This document shows, one piece after another, positions 1 through 8,028 of a DNA stretch of 64,000 bases. How positions within the stretch are numbered: position 1 is the stretch's first letter; each line of letters starts with the position of its first letter. The notes under the pieces are model-generated. The model made no database searches. It was not told the DNA's origin and saw only the letters and a list, made by a program, of their open reading frames with translations. The translations under genes were made by a program, and so were the position numbers. This stretch comes from an uncultured Oscillospiraceae bacterium (GTDB lineage: Bacteria; Bacillota; Clostridia; Oscillospirales; Oscillospiraceae): the NCBI GenBank assembly GCA_948616425.1, contig CAPGBJ010000035.1, positions 1 to 64,000 of the forward strand. The letters run 5' to 3'.

Positions 1-695
1 AGCAGCTCCTGAATGTTGGCGATCTTCTTATCAGTGATGAGGATGAGGGCGTCGTCCAGCTCGGCCACCATCTTCTCGGTGTCGGTGACCATATAGGGGG
101 TGATGTAGCCCCGGTCGAACTGCATCCCCTCCACAACCTCGGAGGAGGTCTCGGCGGTCTTGGACTCCTCAATGGTGATGACGCCGTCGTGGCCCACCTT
201 CTCCATGGCCTCAGCGATGAGCTTGCCGATGGTCTCGTCGCCGGAGGAGACGGTGCCCACCCGGGCGATATCGTCGGAGCCGTTCACCTTCTGGCTGTTG
301 GCCTTCATGGCCTCAATGGCGGCGGCGGCGGCCTTGGCGATGCCCTTCTTCATGACCATGGGGTTGGCCCCGGCGGCCAGGTTCTTCAGGCCCTCGCCCA
401 CGATGGCCTGGGCCAGCAGGGTGGCGGTGGTGGTGCCGTCGCCGGCCACGTCGTTGGTCTTGGTGGAGACCTCCTTCACCAGCTGAGCGCCCATGTTCTC
501 AAAGGGGTCCTCCAACTCAATCTCCTTCGCGATGGTCACGCCGTCGTTGGTGATCAGGGGAGCGCCAAACTTCTTGTCTAGCACCACATTCCGGCCCTTG
601 GGGCCCATGGTGATCTTCACAGTGTCGGCCAGCTGGTTGACGCCCTTTTCCAGCGCCTTCCGGGCCTCCTCACCATAGCAAATAATTTTAGCCAT
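1..695 (-). CDS. groL: Chaperonin GroEL, N-terminal part (runs off the window)
   Basis: About 231 N-terminal residues of the 60-kDa chaperonin that refolds proteins inside a double-ring cage capped by GroES. The translation starts MAKIICYGEEARKAL and shows the conserved ATP-binding stretch GDGTTTATLLAQ and the MGPKGRNVVLD block. The start ATG at 695 follows GGAGG at usual spacing. The other roughly 310 residues lie beyond position 1. It is the second gene after groES, about 120 bases downstream, so both should be made from the CIRCE-controlled promoter near 1190. Nothing looks abnormal in the visible part. Confidence 0.97.
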   Translation of the reverse strand, partial: MAKIICYGEEARKALEKGVNQLADTVKITMGPKGRNVVLDKKFGAPLITNDGVTIAKEIELEDPFENMGAQLVKEVSTKTNDVAGDGTTTATLLAQAIVGEGLKNLAAGANPMVMKKGIAKAAAAAIEAMKANSQKVNGSDDIARVGTVSSGDETIGKLIAEAMEKVGHDGVITIEESKTAETSSEVVEGMQFDRGYITPYMVTDTEKMVAELDDALILITDKKIANIQEL

Positions 696-812
696 AAAGC
701 ATTACCTCCAAATAATCAATTCATGTTTGACGTAGGACACAACCAGCGCACCCTACACGGTTTCCTCTGTGAAATCCTGGTATCGAAGCGGGTGGGAGCC
801 CCTCTACAGAAT

Positions 813-1097
813 TTACTCCACAACCGCAAGAATATCGTTCTGACGGACGATGGTGACCTCCTCACCGTCCACCTTGACCTGGGTGCCGGAGTACTTGCTG
901 GTGATAACCTTGTCTCCCACCTTCACGGTCATAACAACTTCTTTGCCGTCTACCATGCCGCCAGGGCCGACTGCAATCACTTCGGCCACCTCGGGCTTCT
1001 CCTTGGCGGCGCCGGTGAGGATAATGCCACCCTTGGTGGTCTCCTCCGCCTCCACCAGTTTTACAATGACGCGGTCAGCCAGGGGTTTGAGTTTCAT
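813..1097 (-). CDS. groES: Co-chaperonin GroES
   Basis: 94 residues, the usual family length. GroES forms the heptameric lid on GroEL. Family signatures are MKLKPLADRVIVKL at the N-terminus, the mobile loop around residues 17-35 (ETTKGGIILTG) and the VGPGG turn. The start at 1097 has AAGGAGG eight bases upstream. It is the first gene of groES-groEL, with a CIRCE operator and a good sigma-A promoter upstream, which indicates HrcA-controlled heat-shock expression. Confidence 0.97.
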   Translation of the reverse strand: MKLKPLADRVIVKLVEAEETTKGGIILTGAAKEKPEVAEVIAVGPGGMVDGKEVVMTVKVGDKVITSKYSGTQVKVDGEEVTIVRQNDILAVVE

Positions 1098-1149
1098 AAT
1101 CGGTTCCTCCTTATATCGTGTAATGTTTTTGGAACAACAAATCCATCGT

Positions 1150-1176
1150 TTAGCACTTGATTTCTTTGAGTGCTAA
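1150..1176 (-). promoter_or_regulatory. CIRCE operator (HrcA site) of groES-groEL
   Basis: Inverted repeat TTAGCACTT, nine bases, GAGTGCTAA. It matches the CIRCE consensus at all but one half-site position and lies at and just after the predicted transcription start of groES. HrcA is known to repress from this element. Confidence 0.93.
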
Positions 1177-1187
1177 ATCTGTCTTAG

Positions 1188-1216
1188 ATAATAACCGCTT
1201 CTGGCCAAAAAATCAA
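1188..1216 (-). promoter_or_regulatory. Sigma-A type promoter of groES-groEL
   Basis: On the minus strand, TTGATT (1216-1211), a 17-base spacer and TATTAT (1193-1188). The start falls near 1180, immediately before the CIRCE operator. Confidence 0.75.
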
Positions 1217-1240
1217 CCCCTAATTTTAAAAAAATAGGGG
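1217..1240 (-). terminator. Possible terminator hairpin after rtcB
   Basis: CCCCTA and TAGGGG flank an A/T-rich stretch that can also pair, and on the minus strand a T-rich run follows. It lies between rtcB and the groES promoter and could isolate the two. The remaining bases of the 1098-1425 gap hold the groES promoter, CIRCE and a lone CIRCE half-site. Confidence 0.35.
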
Positions 1241-1425
1241 CCAATTGAAAAGGTTTTACATTTCGTTCACAAACAGACAGTCAGAGTGCTAAGGTTTCGT
1301 CCAACAAATCCCCTCGCAAGTCTTTCCAAAGTTTTGCAGGCTCAGCCAGAGCACCTCCCCGGAGCTTCTGACTCTTCGCCGCTTTAAGCGAAAAAGCTGG
1401 CGCTGCAATCCTTTCCATCTCCCTG

Positions 1426-2634
1426 TCAATCTCCGTCTCCGGCCTTAAAATTGTAGACCGGGCGGACAATCCGCTCAATCTTCACCGTAGGGGCAATATT
1501 GTCCACGATGGCCTCCATAGGCTTGTAGGCCATGGGGCACTCGTCCAAGGTGGCGGCCCCCACAGAGGTGGTGTAGATGCCATCCATCTCCTTTCGGAAG
1601 GCGGAGACAGTAAAGGACTGCTTAGCCTCCGCCCGGCTCATAAGCCGGCCGGCCCCATGGGGGGCGGAGCAGTTCCAGTCCTCATTGCCCAAACCGGTAC
1701 AGATGAGGGAGCCGTCCCGCATGTTGATGGGGATGAGCAATCTCTCCCCCGCCTTGGCGGACACCGCCCCTTTGCGCAGTACCATCTCTTTGGTATCAAT
1801 ATAGTTGTGGACTGTGGTAAAGGTCTCCTCTGGGTGAAGCTTCATCCCCTTGAGAATCTCGTCTACCATGGCCTGCCGGTTCAGGGCGGCAAACCGTTGG
1901 ACAATCTCCATATCGTGGAGGTAGTCGTCGAAGAGTTGGCCAGAGACATAGGCCAGAGGTTTCGGGACGGCGGTCCGTTTGGTGGAGCGCAGCTTCTTCA
2001 GCTCCTTCTGAATGGACTTCTCCTTCCCTTGGGCCTTCAGCTGGGCAATCATCGCCTGTTCCGACTGTGGGTCGGAGCGGTTAAGCACCTGATAGCCCGC
2101 GTTCTGGTAGTAGTTGGCCACCTGCAAGCCCAGATGCCGGCTGCCTGAGTGGACAACGAGATATAGCTGCCCTTCATCGTCCCGGTCCACCTCAATAAAG
2201 TGGTTCCCGCCACCCAGAGTCCCAACACTCTTCATCCCCCGGAGCAAATCCACATGGCGGGCACACCGCAGCTGCTCCAGGTCGATCTGACCGGCATACC
2301 GGTGCGCATGGTCTCGGACGGCAAATCCAGATGGAATTTTCTCCTGAATCACCTTGTCCAGCTTCTGCATCTCCATGTGGTCCTCCCGCAGACGGACCGT
2401 CTCCATGCCGCAGCCGATGTCCACCCCCACCAGATTGGGGACCACTTTGTCCGTGATGGTCATGGTGGTACCCACGGTACACCCCGCTCCAGCGTGGACA
2501 TCGGGCATTAGCCGGATGCGGCTGCCCTGGACAAACTCCTGATTACACAGGGCAATCACCTGCCCAATCGACGCCTGATCCACTACATCTGTAAATATCT
2601 TAGCAGTATTATACTGTCCGGATACCTCTAACAC
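1426..2634 (-). CDS. rtcB: RNA ligase RtcB
   Basis: GTP- and Mn-dependent ligase that joins RNA 3'-phosphate (or 2',3'-cyclic phosphate) to 5'-OH ends, used in RNA repair. About 402 residues. Seen: DVHAGAGCTVG and VDIGCGM (metal-binding Asp/Cys), GGNHFIEV, a HSGSR block, and the C-terminal APHGAGR block that includes the guanylylated histidine region. I place the start at the GTG at 2634: a longer frame begins with TTG at 2649, but that codon lies inside the GGAGGTG ribosome site, which sits six bases before the GTG. No archease or RtcR partner is visible, so the natural substrate is unknown. Confidence 0.93.
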   Translation of the reverse strand: MLEVSGQYNTAKIFTDVVDQASIGQVIALCNQEFVQGSRIRLMPDVHAGAGCTVGTTMTITDKVVPNLVGVDIGCGMETVRLREDHMEMQKLDKVIQEKIPSGFAVRDHAHRYAGQIDLEQLRCARHVDLLRGMKSVGTLGGGNHFIEVDRDDEGQLYLVVHSGSRHLGLQVANYYQNAGYQVLNRSDPQSEQAMIAQLKAQGKEKSIQKELKKLRSTKRTAVPKPLAYVSGQLFDDYLHDMEIVQRFAALNRQAMVDEILKGMKLHPEETFTTVHNYIDTKEMVLRKGAVSAKAGERLLIPINMRDGSLICTGLGNEDWNCSAPHGAGRLMSRAEAKQSFTVSAFRKEMDGIYTTSVGAATLDECPMAYKPMEAIVDNIAPTVKIERIVRPVYNFKAGDGD

Positions 2635-2669
2635 AGGTCTCACCTCCAATTTAGAGTAAATGCTCTGCC

Positions 2670-3632
2670 TTATGCGCCATGCTGGATTCTCTCACGCCGC
2701 CCAGCACGGGAAAAGGGGCCACCGTTGGGCAGGTAGCAGGCCCCTGCCGGGTAAAAAAAGTTCACTCTTTTTTCTGACAATCGGACGGTAAAGGCCCTGT
2801 CCCGCATCACCTCACCGTCTACCACCGCAGTGATCTCCTCCTCTGCTAAGAGGGATACCTCGCCCCCGTGGTAATCTAAAATCAGGTCTGGGTACCGGCT
2901 GTACCGCCCCTTAGCATACTGTCCCACCAGGCGCAAAAAGGTGAGCAGGCTCACCTTTTTCACCAACAGCATATCCAGTACCCCGTCATCTGGCATGGCC
3001 TCCCCCACAGGCATAAAGCCCCCTCCGTAATGCCGGCCATTGCACACACACAGCAGGCAGGCAGGCCGGTTCTCCCATTGGATATCCCCCATCTGTATCG
3101 TTATGGGTCGGGCAATGCCTTTTAAAAATACATTCTCGATGAGGGCCAGAATATAGGCTCCGATTCCGGAGACAAACCACCAGTCCTTGTACCGGTGGAC
3201 ATCGGCGGCAATGCGGGCATCTACCCCAGCACACACCACATCAATGCCCAGACGTCCGTTGCAGTCGATGAGGTCGAAGGGGGTCTGGGGGCCGGCCGCC
3301 AGAGCCTCCAAGTCATAGAACAGCTCTCGATAGCTGGGACCAAAGATCTTCAAAAAGTCGTTCCCCGTCCCTTTGGGCACATTGGTCACCGCCATATGGT
3401 CCCGGCCTGCCGCCCCGTTGACCACCTCGTTCAAGGTGCCGTCCCCTCCGCAGGCGTAGACCCGCACCGGTTCCCCTGTCCGGGCCGCCTCCTCGGTAAA
3501 TTGCCGCGCATCCCCCTCTTTTTCCGTGTAGACCACCTCGTGGGGAAAGGACAGGTTCCTAAGCAGCGCCTCCAGGTGAGGCGTTGTCTCCTTCTTCCCA
3601 GCCGCGGGATTGATGATGAACAGATGTCTCAT
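2670..3632 (-). CDS. Diacylglycerol/lipid kinase (DagK/YegS family)
   Basis: 320 residues, as expected for the family. These kinases phosphorylate diacylglycerol or related lipids at the inner membrane face and recycle lipid left from lipoteichoic acid synthesis. Seen: N-terminal IINPAAGKK, the nucleotide-binding core CGGDGTLNEVVNG near residue 62, and VPKGTGNDF. The C-terminal beta domain holds GEVSLLAEEEITAVVDGE. It ends 35 bases before the rtcB start on the same strand, so cotranscription is possible. Exact lipid substrate not determinable. Confidence 0.88.
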   Translation of the reverse strand: MRHLFIINPAAGKKETTPHLEALLRNLSFPHEVVYTEKEGDARQFTEEAARTGEPVRVYACGGDGTLNEVVNGAAGRDHMAVTNVPKGTGNDFLKIFGPSYRELFYDLEALAAGPQTPFDLIDCNGRLGIDVVCAGVDARIAADVHRYKDWWFVSGIGAYILALIENVFLKGIARPITIQMGDIQWENRPACLLCVCNGRHYGGGFMPVGEAMPDDGVLDMLLVKKVSLLTFLRLVGQYAKGRYSRYPDLILDYHGGEVSLLAEEEITAVVDGEVMRDRAFTVRLSEKRVNFFYPAGACYLPNGGPFSRAGRRERIQHGA

Positions 3633-3716
3633 GGACAGCCCTCTCTCTTTTGGACTGTTTGCGGCTTTGCAGTTCGCCGGCGGGCCTGCCCCGTGGGGCA
3701 GGCTGCGACGCCCCCG

Positions 3717-4832
3717 TCACAGGTACATAAACAGATCACATTTCAGCATCCCGTTGTACAGCTTGCGCTTCTTGTCCGCCTTTTTGCCAAAGGTGCGCTC
3801 AAATTCGGTGTGGGAGGACAGCAGGTAGAGCTTCCAGCCCTCGGGAAACTTGTCCCACGCTTTGCCAAAAGCCCGGTAAAGGTCCTCAGCCTCTCTGCGT
3901 TCCATCACCCGCTCGCCGTAGGGCGGGTTGGTCACCACCCGGCCGCAGAGTCCGCCCCAGTGGAAGCGGGTGGCGTCGTCCACATCAAAACGCGCGATAT
4001 CATCCACTTCGGCCAGCTGGGCGTTATGTCGGGCCAGCGCAACCGCGTCGGGGTCAATATCCCCACCCCAAATTTCGTAGCTGCCATGAAACTCCCGGTC
4101 CATGGCCTCTTCGGCGGCAGACATCCAGTGTTTTTTGTCCAGCCAACGCCACTTCTGCGCGGAGAACGACCGGTTGAGGCCCGGCGCCCGGTTTCGGGCG
4201 ATGAGAGCCGCCTCAATCGGGATGGTGCCCGAACCACAGAAGGGGTCGCACAGAGGGTCCCGTCCCCGATACCTTGACAGGAGGACCAGCCCCGCGGCCA
4301 GGGTCTCCCGCAGAGGGGCGGCCACCCCCTGCGCCCGGTACCCCCGCTTGTGGAGGCCAGGGCCCGAGGTATCCAGCATCAGGGAGGCGGTGTCCCCCAT
4401 GATAGAAAATTGCACTTGATTCAGCGCCCCCGTCTCTGGGAGGGTGCTCAGCCCATACTTGTCCCCCAGCCGGGCAGCAATGGCCTTTTTCACGATAGAC
4501 TGACAGGCGGGCACCGAATGCAGCGCAGAGTTCAAGCTGTGACCCTTCACGGGAAACTGGCCATCCCGGGGGATGAACCGCTCCCAGGGCAGGGCGCGCG
4601 TCCCCTCAAACAGCGCGTCAAAATCTCGGGCGGGGAAACTCCCCAGCACCAGCAGCACCCGCTCCCCGGTCCTCAGATTCAAATTGACCCGGGGCAGGTC
4701 TTTCTCCGTCCCGGAACACAGTACCCGGCCGTTTTCCGCCTGAACTTCGGGCAGCCCCAGCCGCCGGAGTTCATCGGCACAGATCCCCTCCAGGCCGAAC
4801 AGGGTGGGGACGGCAAATTGTAATTCTGACAT
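3717..4832 (-). CDS. THUMP-domain RNA guanine-N2 methyltransferase (RlmL/YpsC type)
   Basis: About 371 residues. An N-terminal THUMP-like RNA-binding region (residues about 1-155) precedes a Rossmann-fold methyltransferase. Seen: DPFCGSGTIPIEAALIA (SAM-binding motif) and NPPYGERV (the NPPY catalytic motif of N2-guanine methylases). The family modifies 23S rRNA. Start: the frame is open to a GTG at 4850, but the ATG at 4832 is preceded by GAGGAG and gives the usual MSELQF-like start, so I prefer it. The RNA target is inferred from the family only. Confidence 0.85.
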   Translation of the reverse strand: MSELQFAVPTLFGLEGICADELRRLGLPEVQAENGRVLCSGTEKDLPRVNLNLRTGERVLLVLGSFPARDFDALFEGTRALPWERFIPRDGQFPVKGHSLNSALHSVPACQSIVKKAIAARLGDKYGLSTLPETGALNQVQFSIMGDTASLMLDTSGPGLHKRGYRAQGVAAPLRETLAAGLVLLSRYRGRDPLCDPFCGSGTIPIEAALIARNRAPGLNRSFSAQKWRWLDKKHWMSAAEEAMDREFHGSYEIWGGDIDPDAVALARHNAQLAEVDDIARFDVDDATRFHWGGLCGRVVTNPPYGERVMERREAEDLYRAFGKAWDKFPEGWKLYLLSSHTEFERTFGKKADKKRKLYNGMLKCDLFMYL

Positions 4833-4856
4833 GGGCTCCTCGTTTCTCACTTTCAG

Positions 4857-4921
4857 AGGCGGCCTTCGGCCGCCCGCAAATATTGTCCGATCGCTGGCGG
4901 CCCAAGGCCGCCCCTACGAAA
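4857..4921. repeat. Palindromic intergenic repeat, GGCGGCC/GGCCGCC type
   Basis: Two adjacent small palindromes built on GGCGGCC-N-GGCCGCCC, ending in CCCTAC. Same family as 17987-18059. The repeat reaches into murI and its CTA supplies the murI stop codon (4914-4916). Confidence 0.7.
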
Positions 4922-5735
4922 GTTCCATCGGCGGGTAGTACTCCACCGAAGCCACTCGCTCCAGCCCCACCTGTCTGGCCCGGAGGGCATACTCCGCCAC
5001 CGCTCCCGTGGTGTAGATCGTCAGCGTTCCAGGGCTTTTCCGGGGATTGCTCAGGCCGCCGCGGGTGAAGTGGGCGCGCAATGCCCGGGCCATCTCCTCT
5101 GCCGGGTCAATGAGGCGCAGACCAGGGTACAGCCTTTGGATCCTGTCTGCCACCAGCGGGTAGTGCGTACAGCCCAACACACAGCAGTCCACCTTGTCCT
5201 CCCACACCATGTGGTCCAGTTCCTGCCGCAGGTTGTCCTCCACCAGGGCCATCCCAGCCGGGTCTCCCAAGCTGTGCTCCACCAGTCGGGCCAGGTCGGG
5301 ACAGCCGCAGCTGAGCACCACCAGTTTCCGAGGACTTTGGGCCTGTATGATTTTCGGATAGATGCGGCAGTTGTGGGTAAAGACGGTGGAGATAACTCCC
5401 ACCTTGTCCACCTTCAGTTTGGACACCGCATCTGCCCCCGCCTGAACGGCGTTGAAGACCGGGCAGGTGACGGCGCTCTCACACTGCGTGATGACACAGG
5501 AGATGGTGTTGCAGGCCACCAGCAGGGCTTTTACCCCCTGCCTCTCCATAAACTGGAACATGTACCGCGCCATGTCCACAATGGTCTCCTTCGCGTGATT
5601 GCCGTAGGGGATATGGGCTCCGTCTCCGAAGTAGAGCAGGTCCTCTTCGGGCAGCAGCTTCTGTACCTGCCTGACCACGCTAAAACCGCCAATGCCGGAA
5701 TCCAGAACGCCAATTGGTCTGGTCGAATAGGACAT
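4914..5735 (-). CDS. murI: Glutamate racemase
   Basis: 273 residues. Makes D-glutamate for peptidoglycan. Seen: GVLDSGIGGFSV with the acidic catalytic residue, YFGDGAHIPYG, ACNTIS with the first catalytic cysteine (about residue 73) and GCTHYPL with the second (about 185). The start at 5735 follows a GGAGG-type site. It lies just downstream of the wal cluster on the same strand, which fits coordination of cell-wall synthesis. The last codon abuts a palindromic repeat that provides the stop. Confidence 0.95.
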   Translation of the reverse strand: MSYSTRPIGVLDSGIGGFSVVRQVQKLLPEEDLLYFGDGAHIPYGNHAKETIVDMARYMFQFMERQGVKALLVACNTISCVITQCESAVTCPVFNAVQAGADAVSKLKVDKVGVISTVFTHNCRIYPKIIQAQSPRKLVVLSCGCPDLARLVEHSLGDPAGMALVEDNLRQELDHMVWEDKVDCCVLGCTHYPLVADRIQRLYPGLRLIDPAEEMARALRAHFTRGGLSNPRKSPGTLTIYTTGAVAEYALRARQVGLERVASVEYYPPMELS

Positions 5736-5848
5736 GGGATTCCTCCTTGAGGAAAAATAAAGATACCATAGGTCGGCAAGGGGTACAGGCAGCGCGCGTT
5801 GCCAGGCAGCCTTCCCCCTCTATCCATCTTATTCCAACTTTCTCCCGC

Positions 5849-6664
5849 TTAGGACACCCTTGTCACCGTTCCAGTGACTGTGTCCAGCTGGTAGGCGCCT
5901 GTGTCGGTGGTCACCCGCCACACCGGTGTGAGCGCGGTTGGTCCAGACAGGGAAGCAGAGCTGACATAGCCCGGTTCTATGGCGTCCACCCGGTTGCACA
6001 CGTCACCCAGGGCGCTCACCCCGTTGAGAAAGTCAATCAAAGCTGTGGCGATTGAAATAGTCTGGCGGCCGGTGTCCTCCTGGGGGCGCCCCACCAGCTG
6101 ACGGCCCGCCATGATGCCGGACAGGCCATTTTCTCGGCACACCAGCGTCACCTGCTGGGTAAATAGGGGCCTCCCCTGCCAGGTCTGGCGGAATACCAGC
6201 TCGTTCTCGCTCTCCTTCAAAATTGTTCCCGAGAAGCCCACCTGTTCCATCAGCGCCAGGCAGCTCTTCTCCCGATCCTCCCCCAGGGGGAAAGCTGTCG
6301 GGTCCAGTTGCGCGGAAAAGGTGCCGTCACTGTGGAACTGCACAGAGCCCTTGCTGTTGTAGTAGCGGTACACCTCGCCCCCCCGAGACTCGGCGGTCAC
6401 CGACCCCTGAAGCAGAGCAGCGGCCACCCGCTCCTCCCCTTCCATGTCTCGCTCCACCGTCTGGGGCTGCAGCTCCATGGACTGGGGGATGATGTTCTCT
6501 TCCACCTGTACCCCCCGATTCCGCAGAAACTGAATGGCATTTTCTCTGGCCTGAACCCGCATCCGGCCGCTTTGAACGGCCTGTCCTGCCACCAGCAGCA
6601 GCAGGCAGAGGTTGGCCACTGCCAGAATGGCCAAAATAATATTTTTCAGCTTTGTCCACGGCAT
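5849..6664 (-). CDS. yycI: YycI-like regulator of the WalRK system
   Basis: 271 residues: one N-terminal membrane segment (about residues 8-28) then an extracellular domain. Weak sequence similarity is normal in this family; I base the call on topology, size, the two-domain YycI/YycH look (GDVCNRVDAIEPGYV, TPVWRVTTDTG) and position directly after walK-yycH. In Bacillus, YycI and YycH contact WalK in the membrane and hold its activity down. Five bases separate it from yycH, so it is the last gene of the cluster. Confidence 0.75.
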   Translation of the reverse strand: MPWTKLKNIILAILAVANLCLLLLVAGQAVQSGRMRVQARENAIQFLRNRGVQVEENIIPQSMELQPQTVERDMEGEERVAAALLQGSVTAESRGGEVYRYYNSKGSVQFHSDGTFSAQLDPTAFPLGEDREKSCLALMEQVGFSGTILKESENELVFRQTWQGRPLFTQQVTLVCRENGLSGIMAGRQLVGRPQEDTGRQTISIATALIDFLNGVSALGDVCNRVDAIEPGYVSSASLSGPTALTPVWRVTTDTGAYQLDTVTGTVTRVS

Positions 6665-6669
6665 CGGAT

Positions 6670-8028
6670 TCAGCCCCCCTCTGTCCTGGTATCTCTGGCC
6701 GACCAGCCCGCAGAAACTGTATCTCCGCCGTTTTCGATATAGGTGAGCAGCAGTTCCTCCCCTTCCAGGCCCCAGGCCGACAAGGCAGCCGCCCCCTGCC
6801 TGGAGGGCAGCACCAGCGAGGTGGCGCCCGTCGCAGTATAGCTGCGCAAAAAGATGGAGAATTGGACAACCTGCCCCTCTTCTACCAGGAATCGAGCGGC
6901 ACAGCCGCTGTCCAGCAGAAGCGGAACGCCATTCAGGCTGTATCCAAAGTCAATTTCCCAGCCCGCCGACCGCTCTGACACGGACAGCAGGTATAGTCTG
7001 GCCTCTCCGCACCGAGAACCCATGGCGGACAGCGCCAGCTGGCGGCAGGTCTCCACACTGTCAAACAGTTCCCCGGCATCCCCCTGGCGCAGGACAGGAA
7101 ACAGGCCGCCTTTGCCCCGCCCCTCATACAGGTACTGCGCTACCCCCCGGGCAGACAGCCGAACACTGTCGTCTCCGCTGCGGGCTACCTGTTCATCTGT
7201 GGAATAAAAGTTGGTGGAGTTGAGGGAAAAGCCCAGGTCCTGAACCAGCGACTGAAGCGCCTCCTGGCCAGACATCGGACTCGACGCGGTATATACTGCC
7301 GGGGCAGGGGCTTCGGGCATCAGAAGGGTGTCCGGGTCCAGATCCTGATACAGCTCTGACTCGAAGGCAAAGAAAGCTCCATTATCTGTCAGGCTCGACA
7401 GGGCCTCCATCAGCGAGAAGGGGTCCGCCACCTCTGAGCGGCAGCGGTAATACAGGCCGTCTCTCTCGTCCCGGTAGTACAGATCCACTCCCCCCTCCCA
7501 CACGGTGAGCACCAGACGGCGAACGGTGGCGGTCAGCTCTGTCTTCTCACCGGACAGCCAGCCCACCAGCGCCGGCATGGGGATCTCCCCCTGAAAGTCC
7601 ATATATATCCCCAGGGAGGACGTCAGTGCTTTTTCCCACCTTCTGCGGCTGATGGACTCCGGTGCGCCCGCGCTGGACAGGGCCTCTACCAGGGGTCCGG
7701 CCACCTGCTGGAACAGTTCCTGACAGGCCCCCTGGTCATAGCGGACACCGTGGCGCACCCCCTCGCTCCCCTCAGGCACACCGCTTCCCCCTGGCAAGCT
7801 GGAGGCGCCAGGCACATTGGCCACCATCGCCAGCGGTACAGCTCCCGACCCTCGGCTCTCCCCCTGGCTCTGTCCGGGAAGGGCCTGGGTCCTCTCTTCT
7901 CGGAACAGATCCTGCAACGGGCCCACCAGGGGCGTCTGCGCCAGCAGCCAAAACGCGGAACAGGTGAGCAGGAGTATCAGCCCATCCTTGAAGAGCTCAA
8001 TCATCCGGCGATTTTTACCGTCTCTCAT
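6670..8028 (-). CDS. yycH: YycH-like regulator of the WalRK system
   Basis: 452 residues: short cytoplasmic N-terminus, one membrane segment (about residues 11-30, LILLLTCSAFWLLAQ) and a large extracytoplasmic part. Role by family: negative control of WalK together with YycI. Start: the ATG at 8028 lies inside the last codons of walK (overlap 14 bases) and has GAGGG eight bases upstream; a longer TTG-started frame reaches 8043 without such a site. The overlap suggests translational coupling to walK. Confidence 0.78.
   Translation of the reverse strand: MRDGKNRRMIELFKDGLILLLTCSAFWLLAQTPLVGPLQDLFREERTQALPGQSQGESRGSGAVPLAMVANVPGASSLPGGSGVPEGSEGVRHGVRYDQGACQELFQQVAGPLVEALSSAGAPESISRRRWEKALTSSLGIYMDFQGEIPMPALVGWLSGEKTELTATVRRLVLTVWEGGVDLYYRDERDGLYYRCRSEVADPFSLMEALSSLTDNGAFFAFESELYQDLDPDTLLMPEAPAPAVYTASSPMSGQEALQSLVQDLGFSLNSTNFYSTDEQVARSGDDSVRLSARGVAQYLYEGRGKGGLFPVLRQGDAGELFDSVETCRQLALSAMGSRCGEARLYLLSVSERSAGWEIDFGYSLNGVPLLLDSGCAARFLVEEGQVVQFSIFLRSYTATGATSLVLPSRQGAAALSAWGLEGEELLLTYIENGGDTVSAGWSARDTRTEGG

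Noticed and set aside
1281..1415. 45-residue open frame after rtcB on the minus strand
   Set aside because: Only a poor, distant GGAG and no homology cue; overlaps the rtcB downstream region and the CIRCE half-site.
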